From Petrosia ficiformis (taxonomy: Eukaryota > Porifera > Demospongiae > Haplosclerida > Petrosiidae), in assembly GCA_947044365.1 (NCBI GenBank), contig OX345645.1:4907741-4971740 (forward strand): a stretch of DNA of 64,000 bases. The letters run 5' to 3'. The notes beneath the pieces were generated by a model that had not been told where the DNA came from, ran no database searches, and worked only from the letters and a program-made list of their open reading frames with translations. Shown piece by piece: positions 25,001 to 33,946 of the stretch. The stretch's first letter is position 1. Every line of letters starts with the position of its first letter. The translations under genes were made by a program, and so were the position numbers.

Positions 25001-25094
25001 CTTCATGGTCATATTTCCTCTTTGATCCTTTCCTGTTGTTACGGGAACAGTGCCATGTACCAATAGTAACCCTCCATTGTATTAGATCAATCAT
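18770..25094 (-). CDS. gene 1: 2A-leader / death / CARD-like / death / NACHT / LRR NLR-type receptor (five exons, one internal stop)
   Basis: Spliced model, minus strand: exon 1 25094-24848, exon 2 24784-24449, exon 3 23985-23617, exon 4 23492-23154, exon 5 about 22044-18770 (total 4566 nt, about 1521 codons plus stop). The junctions between exons 1, 2, 3 and 4 are GT-AG and phase 1. The exon 4 to 5 junction also fits phase 1 but its acceptor is weak. Order: hydrophobic leader with 2A, death domain, CARD-like domain, second death domain, NACHT, leucine-rich C-terminus. This is the plan of NLR innate immune sensors, which are numerous in demosponges: death folds recruit partners, NACHT binds nucleotide and drives assembly, and LRRs sense. 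A single in-frame TAG at 20827-20825 would cut the protein just after NACHT. The gene is either a pseudogene, a polymorphic allele, or makes a product without LRRs. Confidence 0.85.
22038..22117. repeat. imperfect palindrome at the NACHT exon boundary
   Basis: CTGTGAAAGTGGCTG and its exact complement CAGCCACTTTCACAG are separated by about 10 bases. Outer arms AACAATGCTCATC and GATGAGCAATTGTT extend the pairing with one bulge. It covers the predicted acceptor side of gene 1 exon 5. It may be the trace of a small foldback insertion. Confidence 0.75.
22118..23153 (-). other. long intron of gene 1
   Basis: About 1 kb between the second death-domain exon and NACHT. AT-rich with no coding exon I can support. 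All the other introns I can place in gene 1 are shorter (63-463 bp). Confidence 0.55.
23154..23492 (-). CDS. gene 1 exon 4: second death domain
   Basis: 339 nt, phase 1-1 (ACTTTCAG|ATATATC to GAATGTG|GTAAGT). The motifs ILKDWKHVGQLLGLGSVVEE, CVLEMLNKWL and TLDMVGENALANQLKQ fit a death domain. Gene 2 has no counterpart. The following intron, about 1.1 kb, is much longer than the others and ends in a palindrome. Confidence 0.78.
23617..23985 (-). CDS. gene 1 exon 3: CARD-like death-fold domain
   Basis: 369 nt, phase 1-1 (CATTTAG|CCTCTAC to GAATTAG|GTAAGG). After a short Ser/Asp-rich linker, the core runs FNVLKRNFSEILDVV ... LANDLWSVDLIS ... KASKLLNEVQRSL ... LISLCRVLTNQNN, which fits the helix spacing of a CARD. 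The CARD label is my judgement from pattern and could be another death-fold class. Homologous exons in gene 2 are at 39986-40354, 39263-39631 and, more diverged, 35220-35534. Confidence 0.78.
24449..24784 (-). CDS. gene 1 exon 2: death domain
   Basis: 336 nt, phase 1 at both ends (CACTTTAG|AATTAACTG to CATCACA|GTAAGA). The pattern W..LA.IIGIS..ER..L.EEA followed by ALEQALDSWI and SWEGLLSAVE is that of a six-helix death domain. It is 62-63 bp of intron away from the 2A exon, so after 2A skipping it would be the N-terminal domain of the released protein. It is about 97% identical to gene 2 exon 2. Confidence 0.85.
24848..25094 (-). CDS. gene 1 exon 1: leader ending in a 2A-like peptide
   Basis: 82 codons plus one base. 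After a basic, hydrophilic start (residues 1-44) comes a long hydrophobic segment (about 45-69, LRLLQAILTVAVILSCSLVM plus four Leu), then CGDVEINPGP. This fits the 2A consensus D(V/I)ExNPGP, where ribosomes skip the Gly-Pro bond (here G78/P79). N-terminal 2A sequences of this kind were described in sea urchin NLR-type proteins, where they double as signal sequences. Exon 1 ends three codons later at ATATAG|GTGAGG, phase 1. The start ATG at 25094 is the same in gene 2. Confidence 0.88.
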
Positions 25095-25139
25095 TTCTTG
25101 TTTGGAACTGATAGAAAAACAATTAATATTTGTAATGTG

Positions 25140-25418
25140 ATCCAGGATAAATAATATGTAGTCTGTATATCGTGTATTTCCTGTAATAAATTTAGTTATG
25201 TACTCATATACGCTTTACAAGCAGCAGAAGTAAGTATAATTATAGTAATTACTGTAACATACTAAATCAGTTTCTTTCAAACACAGCTGTTCTGTTTTGA
25301 CAAGCCACACCCCTATTTTCTGTTTGTACAGCTCTTCACAAACTGGGACCCACCCTTTCTCTAACCCAAAAAATGTAGTCTGTATATATTGTCCTGTAAT
25401 AATATAATATTAACTATG

Positions 25419-25440
<22 letters not shown>
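25140..25440. repeat. solitary satellite unit upstream of gene 1, left of the non-LTR element
   Basis: Carries the satellite motifs (TATGTAGTCTGTATATCGTG, ACATACTAAATCAGTTTC, GACAAGCCACACCC). Its partner half resumes at 28780, so the non-LTR element interrupts a satellite unit. It begins about 60 bp upstream of the gene 1 start codon, exactly where similarity to the gene 2 upstream region ends. Confidence 0.75.
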
Positions 25441-25449
<9 letters not shown>

Positions 25450-26124
25450 ATGGCGGGCAAGTGTTGCCCCTGTAATGGAAGCAGAGCGAGGTGTATCAGA
25501 TGTAAGTGTGCGAGATCTAAGAGGCCATGTGTGTCGTGTTTGCCGCTTCAGAATGGGCAGTGTCAGAATATAATAAGAAAGAGACAAGAATCTCAGGCAA
25601 AGGAACCACCGCGAATCTCGAAGCTACCGCATACCATACCAAGTGCTTATCCTCGAGTAACGATAAACGATAAAAGGACGGATGAGGAGGATTCCAGTGA
25701 CAAGAATAACATTGAAGAAGAACCAGGAGAAGATGAAGATGAGTCAGTAGATGATACGAAACAGATGAATAGTGTTAAGAGCATCTTTGGTGATGGGCAT
25801 CAATTAGAACCGGTAGAGAGTACAGCATGCTGTGACTTGATTAAGATACAGAATCTTATGACCAAGGCGTATGGAGCAAAATTGGAAGGAGAGCAGAATC
25901 TAGAATCATTGGATGAATGGGGAGAGAGGTGGAGAAAGGTGATTAGCCTGCAGAACAGGCTCTACGTCATTCCTGGTGGAGCTGTTGGTAGACGGTATGT
26001 AGATGCCTTGAGCGAAGAAGTAAAACACACATACATTGGGAATTATCCATCAGATAGGCTTATTGTTTTCAGTGCTGTAATACTGCAAAGGGATAAAATG
26101 ATCAAGATATTAGACAACTGTTAA
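25450..26124 (+). pseudogene. RLE-type retroelement N-terminal Cys-rich region
   Basis: 224 codons. Residues 5-40 are Cys-rich (CCPCNGSRARCIRCKCARS, then CVSCLPLQNGQC), a probable zinc-binding module for nucleic acid. An acidic linker follows (EEPGEDEDESVDD). The frame stops at 26124, whereas in an adjacent frame coding continues as RRLDMWKRDEFDQLIREAIN, so a frameshift near 26110 separates it from the reverse transcriptase part. Confidence 0.75.
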
Positions 26125-26188
26125 TACGAAGGCTGGATATGTGGAAAAGAGATGAATTCGATCAGTTGATTAGAGAAGCAATAAATCA

Positions 26189-27679
26189 TTGAGAAGCATG
26201 AAGAAAAATGACAATGATAGAGATAATGTGGTAAAAATATTCACAAGATTGATGCTACAGGGAAAGATACGCCCTGCGGTTAGATGGTTGACAGAGAGAG
26301 TTGGAGGAGTGCTAGATCCGGATGAGAAGATGAGTAGTGATACAGATATGAGTGTTTTAGATATGCTGAAACTGAAGCACCCTGATTCAAAGGTCCCATC
26401 CCAGTCGGCACTATATAAATGTAAGGATGATGAGATACCAGTGTGGGAAGATGTTGAGGTTAATGGCAGCCACGTGTTACAAGTGGCTCGGATGATTCAA
26501 GGAGGAGCGGGCCCAGGAGGGAGTGACTCGACTCACTGGCAGGATTCATTAATGAGATTCGGAGCACATAGTGAGAGACTAAGAGAATCGGTTGCTGAAT
26601 TGATTAAAGGATTGGCTAACTCGATTATACCATGGCAAGAGATAAGAGCTCTAATGGCGAATAGGCTAATTGCACTGGACAAGTGTCCGGGTGTATGACC
26701 CGTGGGAATTGGTGAAGCTCTTAGGAGAATATTGGGTAAAGTAATGGTGATGGTGACAAGATATGAGGTTGAAGAAGTTGCAGGAGTGGCACAATTATGT
26801 GCTGGAGTCAGAAGTGGCATAGAGGGTGCAATTCATACTATGTCTGATCTGTTTGATGATAATAAGATGGAGGGCTGGGGTGTACTACTGGTTGACGCTA
26901 GAAATGCATTCAATTCGGTGAATAGAGTTGCAATACTGTGGAATGCTAGAATTCTTTGGCCGAGGTGTTCACGGTTTATATTTAATACATATCGCGGATG
27001 GGCCCCACTGGTGATTGCAGGCGGAAAATCAATTGTTTATAGTAAAGAAGGAGTAACGCAGGGGGATCCCTTGTCGATGTTTCTGTATGCTATTGGTACA
27101 CTTCCCCTCATTCACAGTCTTAAATCTCAAATTGTTACTCAGGTTTGGTATGCGGATGATGCTTCGGCTGGTGGAACGCTGAGGGAATTAAGAAATTGGT
27201 TTGTGCAACTACTAGAGCAAGGGCCGCTATATGGATACTTTCCTGAGCCAACCAAGAGCTACCTAATAGTTGATGAAAAATATACTTCTATTGCAGGAGG
27301 AATATTTGAAGAGTTTAGAGTTAGAGTTGTGCAGAGCAGACGGATGTTAGGAGGGATAATAGGTAATAATACAGGGAAGAAAGAGTTTTTGAATCAACTA
27401 AATCAAAGATGGCAATATAAATTAGAAACACTCACAGAGATTGCGGAGCAACAGCCCCAGGCCGCTTATACAGCATTAGTGAAATCATTACAGAATGAGT
27501 GGGCATTTGTGCTGAAGGTAGTTAAAGACTGTGAAGAGGAATTTCAGGAATTTGAGAATGCAATAGCAAATAAAGTATTGCCAGCAATATTTGGAAATGA
27601 AATATCAGGTAATGAAAGGAAACTATTTTCTCTCCCAGCAAGGATGGGAGGATTGGGAGTTGAAGATCCAAGGAAATGA
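26189..27679 (+). pseudogene. RLE-type retroelement reverse transcriptase, one in-frame stop
   Basis: Two same-frame segments (26189-26698 and 26702-27679) are separated by a single TGA at 26696-26698, within CPGV-stop-PVGIGEALRR. An Arg CGA there would fit the family, so this looks like a CpG transition. The motifs are RMIQGGAGPGGSDS, LLVDARNAFNSVNR (motif A Asp), GVTQGDPLSMFLYA (motif B) and VWYADDASAGG (YADD catalytic pair). The frame ends just after LPARMGGLGVEDPRK. Confidence 0.88.
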
Positions 27680-28635
27680 GCAGTTCAGCATATAGAAACT
27701 CCAGGAAGAACTGTGAAAAGTTAATAGAGGCAATAAGGGGAGCAGATGAGTTTGTAAAGGAGGATCATATGGAATTGATTGATAAAACGAGGAAGGAGAG
27801 TAGGAAGGCAAAAGAAGAGAGGATGAACAACGAGCTTGATGAAATCCTACCATTATTTGACCAAGAACACCAAAGAGCCATCAACCGAACAAGATCAAAC
27901 AAGATATCAACTTGGTTAACCGTGTTGCCAGTAGCTAGATACAACTTTGACTTGGCACCTCAAGAGTTCAGGGATGCATTGGCAATCAGGTATAGAAAAC
28001 CGTTATTAAGAGTTCCTGAGTGCTGTGATGGATGTGGCTCAGTATTCAACTTGTCACATGCATTAGATTGTAGAAAAGGGGGCCTAGTAATACAAAGGCA
28101 CAATGAAATAAGGGACGCTATCGCGGATGTTTCCTCCATGGTCTGGGGACAAGTGAAAAAGGAACCGGTGGTCAGGGAACCAAATAATACAACAGAAACA
28201 CCTGCCCTGATAGCTGACCTATCCATCAGAGGAGTCTGGACGCCACAAGAGTTGACGTTGTTAGATGTTCGTGTCATAGACACAGACGCCAAATCTTTTT
28301 GTAACAGATCTCCCAAAGATGTGATAAAAGCCGCAGAGAGAGAAAAGAGGAATAAATATGGGGAAGCATGTGAGGCCAGGAGGGCAACGTTTACGCCATT
28401 CTGTGTTTCCGTAGATGGAGTAATGGGAAAGCAGGCGCAACACTTGGTGAAGAGAATAGGAGATAGATTGACAGAAAAGTGGGATAGAACATATGGAGAA
28501 ACGATGGGGTGGCTAAGAGCAAGACTAGCATTTGCTATATTAAGAGCTTCAATCCTATGTTTGAGAGGATCACGAACAAAATGGAGATGTCTAGGGTTAG
28601 AGGATGGAGCTCCAATTACTTGGTTATTGGATTAA
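27676..28635 (+). pseudogene. RLE-type retroelement C-terminal zinc motif and restriction-like endonuclease
   Basis: Continues the reverse transcriptase polypeptide in a shifted frame (SSAYRNSRKNCEKLIEAI). At about residues 115-130 lies CDGCGSVFNLSHALDC, a C-x2-C-x7-H-x4-C finger. After it comes PALIADLSIRGVWTPQELTL then LDVRVIDTDAKS, which matches the (R/K)PD...D pattern of the restriction-like endonuclease. The C-terminal tail is LAFAILRASILCLRGSRTKW. A single-base indel near 27677 breaks the frame from the upstream segment. Confidence 0.85.
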
Positions 28636-28716
28636 CACCAATCCCAATTATCACTTTATTTCTTTATTTCTATATTATAGAGTAATTATAAATTTTTGGA
28701 CTTTGACTTTCAGTTG

Positions 28717-28771
<55 letters not shown>

Positions 28772-28775
28772 CAGC

Positions 28776-29160
28776 TGAGGTGTGTATATGATGGCATACC
28801 AAATCAGTTTCCTTCCAAATATGGCTCTTCTGTTTTTACTAGTCACGCCCTTTTTTTTGATTGTACGGAATGGGACTCGCACTTTCTCTTTACAAAAAAA
28901 TACGTAGTTTGTATATTGTGCACTTCCTATAATACAATTAGTTAAGCACTAACATAAATTATAGTTATGTAAGCAGCAGAAGTACATATATAGTAACATA
29001 CCAAATCAATTTCCTTACAAGTGGTCAGTTCTTCTGTTTTTCACAAGCCACACCTTCTTGTTTGTAATTGCACTCGCCCTTTCTTTTCAGTAGTCTATAT
29101 ATTGTGGATTGCCTGCAATGAAATTAGAAATGTACTCATATATAGTTATATAGCAGCATA
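28776..29160. repeat. satellite units right of the non-LTR element
   Basis: Continuation of the satellite (ACCAAATCAGTTTCCTTCC, TATAGTTATGTAAGCAGCAG, CACAAGCCACACCTTCTTG). It ends in an AT dinucleotide run just before the foldback element. Confidence 0.8.
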
Positions 29161-29175
29161 TATATATATATATAT

Positions 29176-29576
29176 AGAATAATAAAAAACATTTTTAAAA
29201 ATGAAGGAGTATGTAGGGATATATATCAAAACCGAAAAAGCACAGGAACAAGATGGCTTTGGCAACAAATAGGGATGTACATCAATGCTGAAAAAACACA
29301 GGAACAAGATGGCTTCGGCAACAAAATGAAATACCACTTCCACATAACAGCTGTATATAAGTATCACTTCTTTGTGTTTTGCCTTTACTTAAGTTGTCTA
29401 TACTTATGTAGAGTTATGTGGAAGTGGTATTTCATTTTGTCGCCAAAGCCATCTTGTTCCTGTGTATTTTCGGTTTTGATGTATATCCCTATTTGTTGCC
29501 AAAGCGATCTTGTTCCTGTGCTTTTTCGGTATATCCCTACATACTCTTTCATTTTTTAAAATGTTTTTATTATTCT
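29176..29576. mobile_element. 400-bp foldback element 1
   Basis: Almost the whole element is two long inverted arms of about 165 bp. The left arm runs from GAATAATAAAAAACATTTTT through GGAACAAGATGGCTTCGGCA to ACCACTTCCACATAAC. The right arm is its complement and ends ATGTTTTTATTATTC. A short loop sits near 29355-29405. The arms share termini with foldback element 2 (56898-57209). No ORF of substance, so it is non-autonomous. Confidence 0.88.
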
Positions 29577-29880
29577 TGTTTCGATTCTATTTTTAAAGAA
29601 TTCAGGTAAATGTTTAATCAAATACATGATGACTATTCTGTTTCATTTACAGTACTGATATTTTCAGCAGGAACGGTGTCCAGAAGGAGACAGTACCCAA
29701 AATTTACTGCAATATTATAATTATTTATTATTACAATTCCTACATCCTCTTTCATTTTTGAACATGTTTCTATATTATTCTTGTTTCGATTATATTTTTA
29801 AATGACTCAGTATAATAATATATATCCCGATGTACTCTTTCATTTTTAAAAATGTTTTTTATTATTTTCGTATACAATGA
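29577..29880. repeat. fragments of the same foldback family
   Basis: 29740-29810 and 29820-29875 contain partial termini (CATTTTTGAACATGTTTCTATATTATTC and a CTCTTTCATTTTTAAAAATG copy). No complete element. Confidence 0.55.
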
Positions 29881-29934
29881 ATTAATGGCACAATTGTGAT
29901 GAAAATTCTTATTTGAGAGTGATCAATTAACACA

Positions 29935-30140
29935 TTCAGTTATACTAATGATTTGTACATGGACATTTTCAGTATCATCCGGGTTAACAAATTTTGTGGA
30001 AGTGATGATATGCAGTACAGAAGCACATTCAGTACAGAAGCACATTCGGTTATACTACTGAATGATTTGTACATGGACAGTTCAGTATCATCTGGGTTTA
30101 CAAATTTTGCTATTTGTGGAAGTGATGACATGTATAATAC
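29935..30140. repeat. ~110-bp tandem duplication
   Basis: ATGATTTGTACATGGACA, CAGTATCATC and GGTT(A/T)ACAAATTTTG occur twice, in the same order about 115 bp apart. No gene. Confidence 0.7.
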
Positions 30141-30224
30141 TTTATACAACTTACACATGTATCTGTTTTGTAGAACTCCATATCCACGATAACATCATAA
30201 AATTAAATTTTTCCGGGCCATCCC

Positions 30225-30335
30225 TACATAGAGAGTACTACCGTACTCTCTGATATATATATACATACATTGAATCCATGGGAAACCAATAATAGGGATG
30301 GCCCTATGGCCATAAAAACCCCAATTAGGCCAAAT
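30225..30335. repeat. terminus related to the 63.4-kb inverted-repeat element
   Basis: CCATGGGAAACCAATAATAG then GGATGGCCCTATGGCCATAA matches the end at 63363-63410 and, inverted, 60665-60705. A short hairpin GAGAGTACTACCGTACTCTC lies at 30231-30250. Confidence 0.6.
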
Positions 30336-30619
30336 TTATAACAATTATAGTAAGGATGATGCACATACAACCATTTATGCATGTATAAAGAGTGTGAACC
30401 CATTGTGGAATTATAATGAATAGAGATTTTGGTATTAATGAATATCATAATAAATTTACATCTTGTGTGATGATAATTCTTCAATATTTATGCACAGTTA
30501 TGTGTAATTTTTGTAGCTCCAGTGTACTCATTGAACTTCATTAATGGTTATAGTATACTGATGATAGTGAGGCTTTGTAGTAATCAGAGTATGGGGAGGT
30601 GGGTACATATGACTCCTGC

Positions 30620-32260
30620 GCTTAATCTTATAAACCACATAGCAACAGGATATAAGTATTTGTACTTAAATGTTTAGTTTGTGTATTAATAAATAATGTC
30701 TCATTTTGTTTGATGGAGACTGAATTACAAAAGATATTGGATGTTATTAGTGATGTAGCGATAAACAGTTTACCATTGTACTGACAAACCAATAATTACT
30801 TTAGATATGTATCGATAACAAATACCGATATTATATATATTCCTTCTGGTTTCTGATTATTTCGAATAAAATGTCAATAAGTATTAGTTTACTAAAACTA
30901 ATTATAGATACCAAACACTGATCTGATTATCAGTGCATCATTAACTTTGATTCCCTCACCTCAAGAAGTGTTTGTTAGGTTATATGACAATGTACAACTG
31001 ACAAGAAAGAAATTGTGTTTCAAGTTCAAAACAGTGAATCTGAGGCAGTATATCACTGAAAAAATAAATAAATAATTTATTGGTTAGTATAGTTGTATTT
31101 TAATTAGTCATGTAGGTTATTATGGATATACATGTGTTTATAATCCAATAATTGTAATTGAAATTTCCTTATCCTGTCTATTATATGTACAAAGAAGAAG
31201 AATAAACACTTTAATGAAATTAGTTTCTTTGTACATCTAATGTGGAATATTAGGCATGATAATTGATTATAAGTGGTACATATATCGCTTAAAAATTTTA
31301 ATATAATTAGTACAAAGTAGCTATGGCATTACATATATGTATCCTAAACAATCAACTGATCCAAGCAACTACACTAACCAATACATTTGTTATTTTAACA
31401 ATTCTATTATTGCATGCAGTGATAGAAGAAAATAATACATATTAATTTGGCCATACTACTAAGATAAAAAATCAGTATAAAACTGAATGATGGCTGGCAA
31501 CATTAATATTGTGATTACTATTATAAATCATAAGTTAAAAATTGACAGGGCATCTATCAGTCTTGTAATATATACTAGCTACTTAAATATAAATTGACAT
31601 AGTCTGAAAGGCCAGCCTCTTTGCAGGAGCAATGTTTTTTCAGGGCGATAATTCACCCCCTTAAAAAAAATCTTTTACATTAATCTGTGTACTGCACTTG
31701 TATTAGAGGAAGTAAAGCTAATCTTCCCCTCCAAATAACAATTATGATCCTAAAAAAACACTGATAGAGAAGAAGGGACTGGTATGGTATACATATATGA
31801 GTTGTGCAAGACAAATTAAGCCTACTATTAATTGTGTTCATTACATTTAGTGATTTTAAAACACTTGGATTTAGCATGCATTATAATTTTAGTGAATTTC
31901 TGAGGCACACCAATAAGCCTAGATTTTAGCGATAATTACATCATAGTCACTACAATCAGTATACACAATTAAAAGTAGACTTAAGGTATGGACTTCTATG
32001 ACATTTATTGAGTGTGTTAATACTAGATATGTAAACTGCATGTTTATACACTGTAGTATTTCCCAAGAATGCTGGGGAACTGCACAACTTGTATGCCACA
32101 CCAAACCCTTCCCTTTGTGTGAAGGGGCTGGCTGCTCAGACTAAATTAACAGTGCTATGACTAAAAATATAGGTTGCTTGAGCTCACAGGCCCTTACAAA
32201 TACAGGCTGGCTAGTGAGACTATAGGTTATGTACTTTCTCTATAACAACAGAGGTAAACG
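30620..32260. repeat. degenerate third copy of the left-end / duplication repeat
   Basis: In order this block contains diverged matches to 1-80, 690-1080 and about 1480-2840 (for example GAAGGGGCTGGC near 32120, and the TATGTAAACTG run at about 32026). The matches have large gaps and many changes, so it is older than the copy A / copy B pair. No gene. Confidence 0.65.
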
Positions 32261-32329
32261 TATATACATGTAATTATATGTGTATGTTTATAGTTAATCA
32301 TCTAGAAAATAGATATAATATTAACTATG

Positions 32330-32560
32330 TAGGAATGTATATAGCAACATACCGAATCAGTTTCTTCCCTTTCTCTTTACAATAGTTTATAGTTTGTATA
32401 TTGTGCACTTCCTGTAATAAAATTAGTTACTAATATATAGTTATATAAGCAGCAGAAGTACGTATAATAGTAATCTGCTAAATTAATTTCCTTCCAAGTG
32501 TTCAATTTCCTCTTTGTTTGTAATTGCACGGACTGGAACTTTCCCTTTCTTTTCACTAAA
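32330..32560. repeat. solitary satellite unit
   Basis: Contains ACATACCGAATCAGTTTC, GCACTTCCTGTAATAAAATTAG and TTATATAAGCAGCAGAAGT, the motifs of the satellite at 3310-4990. Confidence 0.75.
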
Positions 32561-32690
32561 TTCAATAACCTGCATAGACAGAAACGTCTCACTGTCCAGG
32601 CTGTGTGTCTCAAGACTCAATGGCCATACATGTATATAGTCTCGCGTAGCCAAACCTCCGCGGAGGTCTGGCTACATCAGAATAACGTAT

Positions 32691-32777
32691 AGTCTCGCAA
32701 ACCAGACTCCTCCCCTTTTTGAGATCGCCCGTTGGCGATCCGATCTCAGAAAGGGGAGGAGTCTGGCTCGCGAGACA
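32691..32777. mobile_element. 87-bp perfect-arm hairpin (MITE-like)
   Basis: AGTCTCGCAAACCAGACTCC pairs with GGAGTCTGGCTCGCGAGACA; the inner arms CCCCTTTTTGAGATC and GATCTCAGAAAGGGG continue the stem around GCCCGTTGGCGATC. A small related palindrome (TAGCCAAACCTCCGCGG and its near complement) lies at 32647-32674. Confidence 0.8.
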
Positions 32778-32779
32778 TA

Positions 32780-33800
32780 TATAATTATATATATATATAT
32801 ATAATTTACATATATAATATATTATATATATATAATTTACATATATAATATATTATGTATATTTATATACATGTAATAATTATTGATGTTACTGTTCCAA
32901 AGGTACTATATACATAGGTGATTGCAATAAGTCTTGGTTTTGTGGTGGAGGTGTTGGGCAATTGCAAACGGGACTTGAACCCCCTCCTTTTGTAATCATT
33001 GTCTATACTGCACTGTCACTAATGTGACATGCGGTGCATCTAAGTTAACTCATTTCACATCTCGTATCAAATTTTATGAATAGATCTTCTTTGAGGGAGC
33101 TTTAGGTTTTAGCTTCCATGCTTCAAGAAAATCAGGGCAGATCCCCTCCTTCACCCTCCCACTGTCAGCAGCATTGTATATAGCCACTGTCATCAAGCCA
33201 CCCAATCTTTGTAAGCCCCCTCGTTTTGAACATACTGTCTCTGCTCCTGAAACCTAATAAATGATGGCATGTGTTTTTGATTCCTACTGTAATTGTTAAA
33301 ATGTGATATTGCACGTGTTGTCATCAATGACAATGTTGCTAAGGGTATGTCATGCACATGCATATGTTCAAAACCCATGCAAATCCTATCCAGACTTATG
33401 TATATACAACCAGCTGCAGTTCCACCTGAATCTTCCTCCTCATTGGCCAGTCAGCTGGGGTTAGCTCACAAGACTAATTATTCGTTCCCTAGTGTCATAC
33501 CCCTGGCCCAATAAGTGGGTGGAGTGACTGTATGAGCAAGCTTTTCAGCTGGCTTGGCAAATCCAAAAAAGTTACTTGATTTGGACTGTGAGAAGTCATC
33601 ATTAGAAGTACAATATCTCACTGGGTGTTTATGAAGCAAGATAATGAGAGAAAGGTTAAAGTGTTGAAGCTAATACAGTAATACTATAGTAATCAGTATT
33701 ATAAACTGTATGTAAAAGTATTATACAAATAATTATAATACAATATCTAATATAATATTCACTATGGTTAAATTTAAGTCATACTCCAAAATAGATCTAT
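32780..33800. other. unassigned spacer downstream of gene 2
   Basis: An AT dinucleotide run at 32780-32880, then ordinary sequence. Short ORFs at 33193-33514 show no recognisable domain or splice context. No gene called. Confidence 0.5.
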
Positions 33801-33806
33801 TATCAA

Positions 33807-33946
33807 TCAGCTGACCATAATTATAACAAAAGTTATTACATATACAAATACAGAAATTACAATAATCACCAAGAAAAGAAGTGAGACAGCAATCCCATAA
33901 TTTTGCTTTTTATTGGCAACCTTATTGGTATGAGCAGGTGTGATGT
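33807..33946 (-). CDS. gene 2 exon 11: C-terminal transmembrane segment
   Basis: Acceptor CCATTTCAG|ACATC, phase 1. It codes for a short basic linker (AHTNKVANKKQNY), then about 28 hydrophobic residues (GIAVSLLFLVIIVISVFVYV, then ITFVIIMVS) and a TGA stop. The basic flank on the N-terminal side and the absence of any residues after the segment suggest a tail-anchored protein with its domains in the cytosol. Confidence 0.72.

Larger units (their letters stand above)
25441..28775 (+). mobile_element. non-LTR retrotransposon with C-terminal restriction-like endonuclease, degenerate
   Basis: Starts with a (TAA)n-flanked 5' end and an ORF at 25450; ends after 28635 in a short 3' UTR and (TAA)n at 28724-28770. 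It encodes an N-terminal Cys-rich region, a central reverse transcriptase, and a C-terminal CCHC plus restriction-like endonuclease. This is the order of RLE-type non-LTR elements (R2, NeSL, Utopia and related groups); I cannot place it in one clade. It lies within a satellite unit, with similar TATATAATAATAA sequence on both sides. At least three lesions break it. Confidence 0.85.
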
